Assembly (NCBI GenBank): GCA_024232355.1
Contig: JAAEPW010000819.1
Coordinates: 1 to 20,749 of the forward strand
Direction of reading: 5' to 3'
Source: Chloroflexota bacterium
GTDB taxonomy: Bacteria > Chloroflexota > Anaerolineae > B4-G1
DNA: 20,749 bases
The notes beneath the pieces were generated by a model, which had not been told where the DNA came from, ran no database searches, and was given only the letters and a program-made list of their open reading frames with translations. Positions within the stretch are counted from its first letter, which is position 1, and each line of letters opens with the position of its first letter. This document shows positions 1-7,990 of this stretch, in pieces. The translations under genes were made by a program, and so were the position numbers.

Positions 1-267
1 GAGGATGTTTTGGCCTCGCAAAAGCATCAAAAAAGGTGTATTGGGCATCAGTGCTTTGAGACGACGGACACGGTCCCACGGGTTCTCGTCGAGAAAACGC
101 ATGGCCGAGTCAAAGGTTGCGCCGCCCCACATCTCTACCGCCCAATAGCCCACTTTGTCAATTTTTTCGACGATGGGCAGCATATCGTCGGTACGCATGC
201 GGGTGGCCAACAGGGATTGGTGGCCGTCGCGCAGCATTAGATCACAAATTTTTACAGGATTGGTCAT
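1..267 (-). CDS. Carboxyltransferase subunit, OadA/PycB/transcarboxylase-5S type (N-terminal part, runs off the window)
   Basis: Only the first 89 codons are present; the frame is open to the window edge. The start ATG at 267 follows a good ribosome binding site (taggagataaaaATG). The protein begins [20 protein letters not shown], followed by ATRMRTDDM, then [32 protein letters not shown] and MLLRGQNIL. These are the hallmark N-terminal TIM-barrel motifs of the biotin-dependent carboxyltransferases of oxaloacetate decarboxylase alpha, pyruvate carboxylase subunit B and transcarboxylase 5S. In the family the Asp of the RDGHQS-type motif binds the catalytic metal, and the enzyme moves CO2 between biotin and pyruvate/oxaloacetate. 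The catalytic Lys and any C-terminal biotinyl domain would lie outside the window. It follows the cupin gene by 9 nt and the MmdA-like gene, so one operon is likely. Which of the three enzymes it is cannot be decided from this fragment. Confidence 0.9.
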   Translation of the reverse strand, partial: MTNPVKICDLMLRDGHQSLLATRMRTDDMLPIVEKIDKVGYWAVEMWGGATFDSAMRFLDENPWDRVRRLKALMPNTPFLMLLRGQNIL

Positions 268-276
268 TTTTATCTC

Positions 277-597
277 CTACTCGGCAAACATCTCTCGCGC
301 TTTGAACATGAGCACCAGCGCCCCCTGCTCCGAGCGGGAGCGATGTTTCTCCCCGCCCCGCACGACCAGGCTCTCACCTTTGCCCACGGTGACGCTGTTA
401 TCATCGTCATAATCCACGCCGATCTCGCCCTCTATCACCAGGTACATCTCGTCTTTGGCGTGCTGATGATAGAGATAGACGCCCTCAATGCGGGTCAGAT
501 AAGCGCAATAGTCATCCACCTGCCCCACGACAACGTGCTTGAAAGGCTCGGTCAGTCGAGATGCTACATCCGTAATACGCTGTTTCTTTTCCATCAT
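277..597 (-). CDS. Small single-domain cupin protein
   Basis: A 106-residue protein with both cupin motifs. Motif 1 is seen as GVYLYHQHAKDEMYLVIEGE, with two His and one Glu in the usual metal-binding pattern. Motif 2 is seen as GESLVVRGGEKHRSRSEQG, with a further His. These four residues normally hold a divalent metal. Length fits a stand-alone cupin. Two adjacent ATG codons (597 and 594) follow the ribosome binding site gggagaaa; the second has the better spacing, so the true start may be 594. It sits 15 nt after the MmdA-like carboxyltransferase and 9 nt before the 5S/OadA-like gene, so it is probably co-transcribed. Its function is unknown; a role in sensing or in metabolism of the same substrate is only suggested by position. 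Confidence 0.85.
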   Translation of the reverse strand: MMEKKQRITDVASRLTEPFKHVVVGQVDDYCAYLTRIEGVYLYHQHAKDEMYLVIEGEIGVDYDDDNSVTVGKGESLVVRGGEKHRSRSEQGALVLMFKAREMFAE

Positions 598-612
598 TTT
601 CTCCCTTTTACG

Positions 613-2163
613 TTACAGGGGGATATTCCCGTGCTTTTTCGGCGGGTTCGTATCCCGTTTGTTCTGCAACATCTTGAGCGCCTCAATGAGGCGGGGGCGG
701 GTTTCCTGCGGCTCGATGACGTCGTCCACATAACCCCGCGCGGCAGCGATATATGGGTTGGAGAACTGTTCCCGGTACTCTTGCACCAACCGTTCTCGCT
801 CCGCCTCCGGGTCCTCAGCGGCGGCCAGTTCTTTGCGAAAGACAATGTTGACCGCGCCATCCGGCCCCATCACGGCGATCTCGGCCGTGGGCCAGGCGTA
901 TGAGATGTCGCCCCGAATGTGCTTGGAACTCATCACGTCGTAGGCCCCACCGTAGGCTTTGCGGGTGATGATGGTGACCTTGGGCACAGTCGCCTCGCAG
1001 TAGGCGTACAGGAGCTTGGCCCCATTGAGGATGATCCCGCCATGTTCCTGTTCGACTCCCGGCAAAAAGCCCGGCACGTCCACAAAGGTGACGATGGGAA
1101 TGTTGAACGCATCGCAAAAGCGGACAAAGCGGCCGCCTTTCCGGGAGGCCTCAATATCCAGCACGCCAGCCATAGCCATCGGTTGCTGGGCGACGATACC
1201 GACGGAAAAGCCGCCCAACCGGGCAAAGCCAACGATAATGTTCTGCGCCCAGTGCTCGTGGACCTCCAGGAACTGCCCGTCGTCCACCACGTGCCCGATG
1301 ACGGCTTTCATATCATAGGCCCTGTTAGGATTGTCGGGAACGATGGTCTTGAGCGCCTCGTCCATCCGGTCCTCGGGGTCAGCGGTGGGCACAAAGGGCG
1401 GGTCCTCCAGATTGTTCTGCGGGATGTAGGTCAGCAGATGACGAACCAAGGCCAGGCAATGATCCTCGTCCTCGGCGGCAAAGTGTGCCACGCCGCTCTT
1501 GGATGCATGTGACATCGCCCCGCCCAGTTCCTCAAAGGTCACTTCCTCGTGAGTGACCGCCTTGATGACCTCTGGGCCAGTGATAAACATATGACTGGTC
1601 TCTTTGGTCATCAGGGTAAAGTCGGTCATCGCCGGGGAGTAGACGGCGCCCCCGGCACACGGGCCGAGGATGGCCGAAATCTGGGGCACGACGCCCGAGG
1701 CCAGGACGTTGCGCTGAAAGATGTAGGCGTACGCAGCCAAGGAGACAACACCCTCCTGGATGCGCGCGCCGCCCGAATCATTGAGGCCGATGACGGGTGC
1801 GCCGTTCTTCATCGCCATATCCATGATCTTGCACACCTTTTCAGCGTGAACCTCCGAGAGGCTGCCGCCAAAGACAGTAAAGTCCTGGGAAAAGACGTAA
1901 ACCAACCGTCCATTGACCTGGCCCCAGCCAGTGACCACAGAATCGCCCAGGAATTTCTTTTCCTCCAGGCCAAAGCCGGTGGCGCGATGGGTGACAAACA
2001 TGTCGAGTTCGCGAAATGTGCCGGGGTCGAGCAGTTTCTCCACTCGCTCGCGGGCCGTCATCTTGCCGCGTTCGTGCTGACGGTCGATGCGGGCCTGTCC
2101 GCCGCCCAAGCGGGCCTGCTCGTGCATCTGGTGCAACTTTTCAATCTTGGGATCATCGGGCAT
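613..2163 (-). CDS. Acyl-CoA carboxyltransferase, MmdA / transcarboxylase-12S / PccB type
   Basis: A protein of 516 residues, the normal size for the family. It moves a carboxyl group between biotin and an acyl-CoA, typically propionyl-CoA/methylmalonyl-CoA. Visible motifs, in order: the N-terminal helix signature [34 protein letters not shown] and [15 protein letters not shown], which form the first oxyanion hole in crotonase-fold carboxyltransferases; then [18 protein letters not shown], and [19 protein letters not shown] for the second site. I chose the ATG at 2163 (MPDDPKIEK) because aaatggaggtccactATG gives a strong ribosome binding site; upstream in-frame codons read through the promoter. 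It is the first gene of an operon with the cupin and the 5S/OadA-like gene. No biotin carboxylase is nearby, which favours a decarboxylase or transcarboxylase complex over an ATP-dependent carboxylase, but distant partners are possible. Confidence 0.92.
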   Translation of the reverse strand: MPDDPKIEKLHQMHEQARLGGGQARIDRQHERGKMTARERVEKLLDPGTFRELDMFVTHRATGFGLEEKKFLGDSVVTGWGQVNGRLVYVFSQDFTVFGGSLSEVHAEKVCKIMDMAMKNGAPVIGLNDSGGARIQEGVVSLAAYAYIFQRNVLASGVVPQISAILGPCAGGAVYSPAMTDFTLMTKETSHMFITGPEVIKAVTHEEVTFEELGGAMSHASKSGVAHFAAEDEDHCLALVRHLLTYIPQNNLEDPPFVPTADPEDRMDEALKTIVPDNPNRAYDMKAVIGHVVDDGQFLEVHEHWAQNIIVGFARLGGFSVGIVAQQPMAMAGVLDIEASRKGGRFVRFCDAFNIPIVTFVDVPGFLPGVEQEHGGIILNGAKLLYAYCEATVPKVTIITRKAYGGAYDVMSSKHIRGDISYAWPTAEIAVMGPDGAVNIVFRKELAAAEDPEAERERLVQEYREQFSNPYIAAARGYVDDVIEPQETRPRLIEALKMLQNKRDTNPPKKHGNIPL

Positions 2164-2205
2164 AGTGGACCTCCATTTATGGGTATAGATTTTGAGAACC
2201 CCCAT

Positions 2206-2233
2206 ACTATACCACATCTATTGTGATAGACAA
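2206..2233 (-). promoter_or_regulatory. Predicted sigma70-type promoter for the MmdA-like operon
   Basis: On the minus strand TTGTCT (plus 2228-2233) and TATAGT (plus 2206-2211) are separated by 16 bp, 43 nt before the chosen start of the carboxyltransferase gene. A short inverted repeat, tctat-caca-ataga on the minus strand (2217-2230), lies in the spacer and could be an operator. Prediction from sequence only. Confidence 0.5.
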
Positions 2234-2271
2234 ACAAAAGACTTCCAAAGTTTCAGAAAACTTTGAAAGTC
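2231..2271 (-). terminator. Rho-independent terminator after valS
   Basis: A 14-bp stem with one mismatch (arms at 2240-2253 and 2258-2271, four-base loop) is followed on the minus strand by TTTTGTTTG. It starts 13 nt beyond the valS stop codon. The T-run lies on the minus-strand side, so it fits as the end of the methyltransferase-valS transcript. Confidence 0.8.
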
Positions 2272-2284
2272 TTGATTTGCACAC

Positions 2285-5014
2285 CTACTCCAACGCGGCC
2301 AGCCGTTCCTTCAACTTTTCCCGCTCGGTTTGCAGCTCGGCCAACTTGTCCCGCTCTCGCTGGACAACGTGCTCTGGTGCTTTTTGCGCAAACTCGCCGC
2401 CCAACAGCTTTTCGCTGCGAGCGATGCGATTCTCAATGTTGGCCAAACTCTTGGCCAGGCGCTGGCGCTCGGCATCCAGGTCCACCAGCCCAGCCAGGGG
2501 CAGGTAGCAGACCACGTCTCCCACCACCACGGTGGCAGCCTGGTCTGGCGGTTGGATGGTTGGCTCGATGGTCAGTTGCTCGGCGTCGAGCTTGGCCAGG
2601 GAGCAGAGCATAGCGCGCTGCTCGTCCATCCATTGGGCAGCGTCTCCGGCAGCGATGAGGGCCGGGATACGCCTGCCGGGCGTGACGTCGTACTCGGCCC
2701 GGCTGTTGCGAATGCCTCGGATGAGCGTCATCGCTAGCTCCATCTGTGCTTCGGACTCGGCGTCCAGGAGCGCGGCGTCCTGCTCAGGCCAGCGGGCTAT
2801 GATCAGTGCGTCGCCCTGGCGCACCTCGCCGGGCAGCGCCTGCCAGATCGCCTCGGTGACAAAGTGCATAAAGGAATGTAGCAGCCGCAGCGATGTATCC
2901 AGTACGTGGAGCAGGATGGCGCGGGGCACGTCCTTGTCCGCGTCATCATCATAAAGGCGCACCTTGCACGCCTCGATGTACCAGTCGCAGTACTCGCCCC
3001 ACATAAAGTCGTTGATCTGACGCCCCGCCTCGCCGTACTGGTGACTCTCAAAGAGACGGGTCACGTTCTCGATCAGATGGTTGAGGCGCGAGAGAATCCA
3101 GCGATCGGGAAGCAAGAGTCGATCGGCGGGAGGCAAGGCTGGAGCCGCAGCCCCCTCCTCCAGATTACTGAGGATGAAGCGGGCGGCCTGCCATATCTTG
3201 TTGCTAAAGTTGCGTGCGCCCTCCAGTCGGCGCGAGTCGAGGTTCATGTCGAGGCCGGGCGTGGAACTGGTCAGCAGGGTGTAGCGCAGCGCGTCGGCCC
3301 CGTACTTTTCGATGATACGCAGCGGGTCGTACTCTTCCACGTTCTCCATCGACTTGCTGATCTTTGTCCCCCCCTCGTTGCGCACCAGACCGTGCAGGTA
3401 GACGGTCGAGTATGGGGTGTGCCCGGTCAGCTCGATGCCCAGCATCATCTCGCGCGCCACCCAAAAGAACAGGATGTCATAGCCGGTCTCGCGCACGTCG
3501 GTGGGGTAGAAATTTTTATAGTCGTCCGCGTCGGTGTTTGGCCATCCCATCGTGGAAAAGGTCCACAGACCGGAGGAGAACCAGGTGTCCAGCACGTCCT
3601 CGTCCCGGTGGATGCTCGCGCTGCCGCAATGGGCGCACGCGGTGGGATCGACCATCTCACAGGTCTGCTTGCCACAGTCATCGCAGTACCAGACCGGGAT
3701 GCGGTGGCCCCACCAGAGCTGGCGGCTGACGCACCAATCACGGAGATTCTCCATCCATTGGAAAAAGCGCCGCTCTTCCCGCTCCGGGATGATGACGGTG
3801 CGCCCGTCACGCACGGCCTGCATCGCCGCCTCGGCCAGTGGCGTCGTTTTGACGAACCATTGTGTCGAGATGCGCGGCTCGATGTCGGTCGCGCAGCGTT
3901 GGCAAGTACCCACGGCGTGGGCGTAAGGCTCGACTTTGACCAATAACCCTTCCTTCTCAAAATCGGCGACGATGTTCTTGCGACAATCGAGGCGATCCTG
4001 CCCCTCATAAGGACCAGCCAACTCGTTCATCTGGGCGGTCGCGGTCAGGACGTTGGGGGCCTCCAGACCGTGGCGCGCGCCGATCTCGTGGTCGGTGGGG
4101 TCGTGGGCGGGCGTGACCTTGACCGCGCCGGTGCCGAATTCGGGCTCGACCACGTCATCGGCGATGATGGGAATGCGTCGGCCCAGGGCGGGCAGGACGG
4201 CAGTCTTGCCGATCAAGTGCTGCCAGCGCTCATCTGCCGGATTGACGGCGATAGCGGTGTCGCCCAGAATCGTCTCCGGACGAGTGGTCGCCATCTGGAT
4301 GAACGCGGTCGCGCCCTCGGCCCACTTGCCGCTGCCCCACTCGGCCTGCGGCTCCTCCCAACCGGCGTCGACGACGGGATACCGGATGTGCCAGAGATGG
4401 CTGGCACGCTCCTCGGGAATCACCTCCAGGTCTGAGACTGCCGATTCGCAACGCGGGCACCAGTTGACCAAGTAAGCGCCCCGGTAGACGAGGTCCTTTT
4501 TGTAGAGGCGCACGAAAGCGGTGCGCACAGCGTGGCTCAGGTCCGGCTCGAGGGTGAATCGTTCCCGCGCCCAGTCGCACGAGATGCCCAACCGCCGGTG
4601 CTGGTCGGTGATGCGCCGGTGGTAGATCTCTTTCCACTCCCATACACGCTCGACGAACTTTTCGCGGCCCAGGTCTTGCCGGGCGATGCCTTCCTTGCGC
4701 AGTTCCCGCTCCACCACGTTCTGGGTGGCGATTCCGGCGTGGTCGGTGCCGGGCAGATAGAGGGCCTGGTAGCCCTTCATCCGGTGGTAGCGCGTCATCA
4801 GGTCCTCGACGGCGGCCGTCATCGCGTGGCCCAGGTGGAGCGCGCCAGTGATGTTGGGCAGCGGCATTGTGATGCACCAGTACGGGCTGTCGGCGGGGGC
4901 CAGGCCCAGCTCAACGCTTCGTTCGGGCCGAAAGTAGCCTTGCTCCTCCCACCATTGGTAGATACGTTCTTCATGTTCTTGCGGATTGTATGTTTTTGAT
5001 AGCTTGTCAGTCAT
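2285..5014 (-). CDS. valS: Valyl-tRNA synthetase
   Basis: Class I aminoacyl-tRNA synthetase that charges tRNA-Val with valine in the cytoplasm; 909 residues, normal for bacterial ValRS. The HIGH-type motif appears in PLPNITGALHLGHA (about residues 51-64) and the KMSKS-type motif as KISKS (about 551-555). TRPETILGDTAIAVNP and GTGAVKVTPAHDPTDHEIG belong to the CP1 editing domain that hydrolyses Thr-tRNA. Cys pairs (NWCPRC, CQRC, YCDDC, CAHC) suggest zinc knuckles. The C-terminal 70 residues (VDLDAERQRLAKSLANIENR onward) form the family's tRNA-binding coiled coil. Two nearby in-frame ATGs (5020 and 5014) follow the aggagga site; 5014 has normal spacing, 5020 is too close. It lies 49 nt after the methyltransferase gene and is probably controlled by the upstream T-box. 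Confidence 0.97.
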   Translation of the reverse strand: MTDKLSKTYNPQEHEERIYQWWEEQGYFRPERSVELGLAPADSPYWCITMPLPNITGALHLGHAMTAAVEDLMTRYHRMKGYQALYLPGTDHAGIATQNVVERELRKEGIARQDLGREKFVERVWEWKEIYHRRITDQHRRLGISCDWARERFTLEPDLSHAVRTAFVRLYKKDLVYRGAYLVNWCPRCESAVSDLEVIPEERASHLWHIRYPVVDAGWEEPQAEWGSGKWAEGATAFIQMATTRPETILGDTAIAVNPADERWQHLIGKTAVLPALGRRIPIIADDVVEPEFGTGAVKVTPAHDPTDHEIGARHGLEAPNVLTATAQMNELAGPYEGQDRLDCRKNIVADFEKEGLLVKVEPYAHAVGTCQRCATDIEPRISTQWFVKTTPLAEAAMQAVRDGRTVIIPEREERRFFQWMENLRDWCVSRQLWWGHRIPVWYCDDCGKQTCEMVDPTACAHCGSASIHRDEDVLDTWFSSGLWTFSTMGWPNTDADDYKNFYPTDVRETGYDILFFWVAREMMLGIELTGHTPYSTVYLHGLVRNEGGTKISKSMENVEEYDPLRIIEKYGADALRYTLLTSSTPGLDMNLDSRRLEGARNFSNKIWQAARFILSNLEEGAAAPALPPADRLLLPDRWILSRLNHLIENVTRLFESHQYGEAGRQINDFMWGEYCDWYIEACKVRLYDDDADKDVPRAILLHVLDTSLRLLHSFMHFVTEAIWQALPGEVRQGDALIIARWPEQDAALLDAESEAQMELAMTLIRGIRNSRAEYDVTPGRRIPALIAAGDAAQWMDEQRAMLCSLAKLDAEQLTIEPTIQPPDQAATVVVGDVVCYLPLAGLVDLDAERQRLAKSLANIENRIARSEKLLGGEFAQKAPEHVVQRERDKLAELQTEREKLKERLAALE

Positions 5015-5063
5015 TGTCATTCCTCCTGATGTCAACAGTTGTGATAATTGGCGATTATGGCCA

Positions 5064-5801
5064 TCAAGCCGGTTTCTCTGCGATGGCGATCATCCGGCGG
5101 GCACGGGGGTCAAAGGGTTCTCCCTCCCAACCACCGTACACGGTGAGCCAGCGCATTCCGGCAGTCTCGATCATTTGCTTGAGTTCGGTGGCGGTGTAGA
5201 GCCGGACATCGAACTCCATACTCTGCCACTCGTGGTCCTCCTGCCAGCGCCAGGTCTCGCCCGCACGGCCGGTGACCGGATCAAACCAGGGGTCCGCCAA
5301 CACGGTCAGGTCGCCGGACTCGAACCAGTGCCGGTCCAGTTCCTGGCGCACGCGCCAGTCGCGGTTCATCACGTCGATTAAAAAACGTCCGCCCGGTTTG
5401 AGCGCTCGGGCTACCCCTTCCAGCACTCGCAGGTTCCCCGCCTCGTCAAAGTAGCCAAAGGAGGAAAAGATATTGATGCTGGCGTCAAAGGCATCGTTCC
5501 AGGGGATGTCCTGCATGTTCCCCCGGTGCCACGTAACCCGGACGTTCGCCTCCTTTGATGCTCGGAGAGCTTGCCCTAGCAGAACCTTGCTCAGGTCCAG
5601 CCCGGTGACCTGGTAGCCACGCTGTGCCAGGGGCACGGCGATCCGGCCATAGCCACAAGCTACGTCTAGAACCGTTGCATCGGATTGCAATTCCAGATAA
5701 GCAATGATGCCGTCTATCTGCTGCTGCGTGGCCTCGGACGAAGCCAACACCCCAAAGAGCCGCAAGTAACGCTCATCGAACAAAGTTTCCCACCATTCCA
5801 T
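5064..5801 (-). CDS. Class I SAM-dependent methyltransferase
   Basis: A 245-residue Rossmann-fold methyltransferase. Motif I is VLDVACGYGRIAVPLA (about residues 44-59), followed by YQVTGLDLSKVLLGQA with the acidic residue that usually binds the SAM ribose. DAFDASINIFSSFGYFDEAG, then ALKPGGRFLIDVMNRDW, match motifs IV and V. The substrate cannot be told. The start at 5801 (MEWWETLFDERY) is chosen because it has the strong site gggaggtgtgcgATG and lies just past the T-box terminator; a longer open frame to 5876 is the T-box itself read as protein. It is the first gene of the T-box transcript and precedes valS. Seeing a methyltransferase directly under a tRNA-responsive leader is unusual. It could act on a translation component, or simply be an insertion that now shares valS control. 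Confidence 0.9.
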   Translation of the reverse strand: MEWWETLFDERYLRLFGVLASSEATQQQIDGIIAYLELQSDATVLDVACGYGRIAVPLAQRGYQVTGLDLSKVLLGQALRASKEANVRVTWHRGNMQDIPWNDAFDASINIFSSFGYFDEAGNLRVLEGVARALKPGGRFLIDVMNRDWRVRQELDRHWFESGDLTVLADPWFDPVTGRAGETWRWQEDHEWQSMEFDVRLYTATELKQMIETAGMRWLTVYGGWEGEPFDPRARRMIAIAEKPA

Positions 5802-5814
5802 CGCACACCTCCCA

Positions 5815-5850
5815 CACAAAAACCCCTCTCGTCCAAGGACGAAAGGGGTT
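5815..5850 (-). terminator. T-box regulatory terminator hairpin
   Basis: Arms aacccctctcgtcc and ggacgaaaggggtt (plus 5821-5850) form a long GC-rich stem with one mismatch and a two-base loop, followed on the minus strand by TTTTTGTG. It sits directly after the T-box sequence and just before the methyltransferase ribosome binding site. This is the classic position of the conditional terminator in a T-box leader. Confidence 0.9.
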
Positions 5851-6160
5851 ACTTTCGCGGTACCACCTTGGTTCAACTACGGCATCGACTGATGCCGCCG
5901 TTGCACTCTGCCGCCATATAATGGCGCACCCTCCAACAAGGGCGCTCGCGATAACGGGCGAACCCGGAGAGGCTTGTCCGGCATCTGGTCCGGTTCGGCC
6001 TCTCGACTCCCAGGCGACTTTGGGCGGGGGGGGCTGCGAGGGCTTGCAACAACCGACCGGTGGTCGGTGCCCTCTTCTCTGCCCACTTGAATCATAGTGG
6101 TTCGTCAGGACCGATCCCGCTTACTCCTCCTATTCGTCGTCTTTTTAAGGTTTTGATTGT
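5815..6160 (-). promoter_or_regulatory. T-box leader (tRNA-sensing riboswitch), probably tRNA-Val
   Basis: On the minus strand AAGGTGGTACCGCGAAAGT (plus 5851-5869) is a near-consensus T-box antiterminator sequence, followed at once by the terminator hairpin. A leader of about 340 nt separates the predicted promoter from the first gene, enough for Stem I, II/III and the antiterminator. A small hairpin (cggcatcagtcgatgccg, 5882-5899) fits Stem III. The Stem I distal region probably includes CAGAGAAGAGGGCACC. In this class uncharged tRNA pairs with the specifier loop and, through its CCA end, with the antiterminator, allowing read-through. Two GTC triplets in the 3' half (AAAGTCGCC and GGAGTCGAG) are candidate Val specifiers, but I could not fix the specifier loop by eye; Val is inferred from valS downstream. 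A run of eight G (plus 6026-6033) lies inside the leader. Confidence 0.93.
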
Positions 6161-6166
6161 GACAAA

Positions 6167-6195
6167 ATTATACCATGCGGACAGGGTGGCGTCAA
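6167..6195 (-). promoter_or_regulatory. Sigma70-type promoter of the T-box / methyltransferase / valS transcript
   Basis: Minus strand TTGACG (plus 6190-6195), 17-bp spacer, TATAAT (plus 6167-6172). Transcription would begin near 6160, giving a leader of about 360 nt before the methyltransferase start. Hexamers are near perfect. Confidence 0.8.
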
Positions 6196-6363
6196 CTGTT
6201 TGTGCTTGGTTGGTGGTTTAGACTCTATAATTGCTGTTATTCGTTCTACAAAGAACCATCGCCAGGTTTACACTGGCTCCCGCTCTCACCAACTAAACCT
6301 CTGCCGCGACCATGTCGTGGTCCGGCAGGATGTCCTCGACATTGCGCACCTCGGCCACTTGCG

Positions 6364-6754
6364 TTACTGTACCTGAAAGTTGCGTACGACGAGGGGCAAA
6401 CTGACAGGATAGGTGTACTCGACAATCGCCCCAAACGCTTCGACGTTAGAATCGGGCAGGAACACGGTCAGGCCATAGCCGTACTGCGAGTTGCCACAGG
6501 CGACAACATTGTGATCGTCACTGTACTAGAGTCCGACAGTCCTGTGTCTCCATCTGTATCTGCGCTTGCGATACTCAACGCATAACCACCAGACAATCCA
6601 CTCTCCCACAACTGGCAGTAGACGACCCATCCTTCCAGAAAAATGTGAGTTTGGTCAGCGTCGCGCCGTGCGGCAACTGCATGGGGGCATGATAATAATC
6701 GAGAACTTTTTGATCATTGGGAGCCAGCTTTCGTGGCATGATCGTGTCGTTAGC
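6364..6754 (-). pseudogene. Frameshifted C-terminal remnant of a secreted 'LPHGAT-TKLTF' protein
   Basis: Three minus-strand frames join into one recognisable but broken protein. From 6754: KVLDYYHAPMQLPHGATLTK then LTFFWKDGSSTAS; then in another frame ALSIASADTDGDTGLSDSST; then in another frame DHNVVACGNSQYGYGLTVFL, PDSNVEAFGAIVEYTYPVSL, ending PLVVRNFQVQ at 6364. The order and motifs (LPHGAT-TKLTF-W-DGSS, Y-Y-L-V-LPDSNVEAFGAIVEYTYP) match a secreted beta-rich protein type I recall from Chloroflexota and other environmental bacteria. At least two frameshifts are needed, and no signal peptide or start remains. The region from 6196 to 6363, between it and the T-box promoter, holds no gene I can support; 6755-6843 also shows nothing. 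Confidence 0.7.
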
Positions 6755-6843
6755 TCAAAAAAGTGATATGACGGGATGATCGCCATAGATTGGTGTCCCT
6801 TGGAAAAGGATTCAGGCAGTGTTCGTGTAAATAAATAATTCGC

Positions 6844-6872
6844 TTGCCAGGATTATACATCGAGGTTATCAT
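6844..6872 (+). promoter_or_regulatory. Predicted sigma70-type promoter for the two-TM orphan gene
   Basis: TTGCCA (6844-6849), a 17-bp spacer and TATCAT (6867-6872) lie about 57 nt before the chosen start at 6929. Each hexamer differs from consensus by one base. Prediction from sequence only. Confidence 0.5.
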
Positions 6873-6928
6873 AAAATAAGAATTCTGCGTGGTGTACGGC
6901 AATGTTCCGAATACAGAAGGAATCAAAT

Positions 6929-7972
6929 ATGCACGAGTTCTTGCTACGAGCAAGAGGTATCATTAGTGACATCAAGCTCCCGGCCCTTGCTGTACTTGTT
7001 GTCTCGATCATCCAATTTGCTTCCGGCATGAATGATTTCGTTATCGTGTTGAGAAATCCTGCCGAGCCACAGGCTATCACCATTGGTCAACTCGTAAAGG
7101 ACGAAATCAGCCAGGGCCAATATGTCAGTGTTTCTGGCTATGCTCTTTACGAAGAAGCATATACTATGGAAATAGATGGGACGATAATAACCGCATATTA
7201 TTACCTTTTCGATAGCGCAACCCAACACGCCATTGTGATTGAGGCAGACACATCAAATTTGTCCAGTCGCACTTCAAAAATGGCCATCATCACAGGAATG
7301 ACCGAAGGAACTTTTGGTGATCTAAAAAAACTAATCAAAAGAGATGCTTCCGCGCTTGGCACAGAAGGATTCAAGACAAACTCGAATATCTATATATCTG
7401 AAGGAGCATCGCCTCCAGATATGCTTGGCGCACTGTGGCTCTCAATTGTTGCAGGCTCCATTGCAGCCATTTGTCTGGCAATTCTTTTATTCCCAACCGC
7501 TGTTTTTGCCCCACGACCGGCAAAAGTCATCACTGGGCCAGTTTATGGTGATGATGGACTCAAAGTCACTGGCGTATTTCTCAAACTAAAGCAAGGCCCA
7601 GTCATCAAGGTGGGTCGAGGGACCCGGAGTTTCACCAAAGCTGCCGCCAATATCAGCCGTCCAAGGAACAAACGACTGATCATTCACGTTCATCACGTCT
7701 TGAGAATTAAAAGCTATGGTATGTCAGTTGCCCAACATGCGACCGAGTGGGTCATCTTTCTCGACCACGACAACGTGAGCAGTATCGAGCCGGGTATATT
7801 GTACGGATGGAAAAACCGCCAGGCCGTGCGTATCCAGTATAAACAGCAAGACAAACCTCGGACGTTGATCGTCAGTTTTGAGCGACCATGGGGACAAAAT
7901 CTGTTCGTGAAACGCCTGCGGTTGATGGGGTTCGCCGTTACACAAATGGATGCCTCTACAAACACAGAATGA
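6929..7972 (+). CDS. Hypothetical membrane protein with two TM segments
   Basis: A 347-residue protein I do not recognise. The start at 6929 (MHEFLLRARG) has agaagga at proper spacing; the upstream in-frame ATG at 6902 has no ribosome binding site. A hydrophobic segment at about residues 16-32 (LPALAVLVVSIIQFASG) and another at about 168-192 (GALWLSIVAGSIAAICLAIL) bracket a 135-residue region. That region is rich in beta-type sequence (GQYVSVSGYALYEEAYTMEI) and may be extracytoplasmic. The C-terminal 150 residues are basic and probably cytoplasmic, with FLKLKQGPVIKVGRGTRSF and ERPWGQNLFVKRLRLMGFAV. It stands alone, with a decayed gene upstream and a convergent gene 18 bp downstream. Its composition looks more AT-rich than the flanking housekeeping genes, which could mean transfer, but this was not calculated. 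Confidence 0.8.
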   Translation: MHEFLLRARGIISDIKLPALAVLVVSIIQFASGMNDFVIVLRNPAEPQAITIGQLVKDEISQGQYVSVSGYALYEEAYTMEIDGTIITAYYYLFDSATQHAIVIEADTSNLSSRTSKMAIITGMTEGTFGDLKKLIKRDASALGTEGFKTNSNIYISEGASPPDMLGALWLSIVAGSIAAICLAILLFPTAVFAPRPAKVITGPVYGDDGLKVTGVFLKLKQGPVIKVGRGTRSFTKAAANISRPRNKRLIIHVHHVLRIKSYGMSVAQHATEWVIFLDHDNVSSIEPGILYGWKNRQAVRIQYKQQDKPRTLIVSFERPWGQNLFVKRLRLMGFAVTQMDASTNTE

Positions 7973-7990
7973 AACAAAAATTCGGCGGGA

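Noticed and set aside
2906..3946. Long plus-strand ORF of 346 codons opposite valS
   Set aside because: It is antisense to a fully recognised gene, has no ribosome binding site and its translation has no protein-like pattern; long antisense ORFs are expected in GC-rich genes.
5802..5876. Longer N-terminus for the methyltransferase
   Set aside because: The extension would translate the T-box and its terminator; the start at 5801 has a strong ribosome binding site.
6022..6033. G-quadruplex in the leader
   Set aside because: Only one long G-run and a short GGG lie close together; four spaced runs are not present.
5877..6095. Small minus-strand ORF in the valS leader
   Set aside because: It lies entirely inside the T-box leader, and its Arg/Pro-rich translation reflects structured GC-rich RNA.
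6293..6380. Second minus-strand fragment reading TVTQVAEVRNVEDILPDHDM and ending at a stop
   Set aside because: It is only about 25-30 codons, has no start and I could not match it to a family; it may be further debris or chance.
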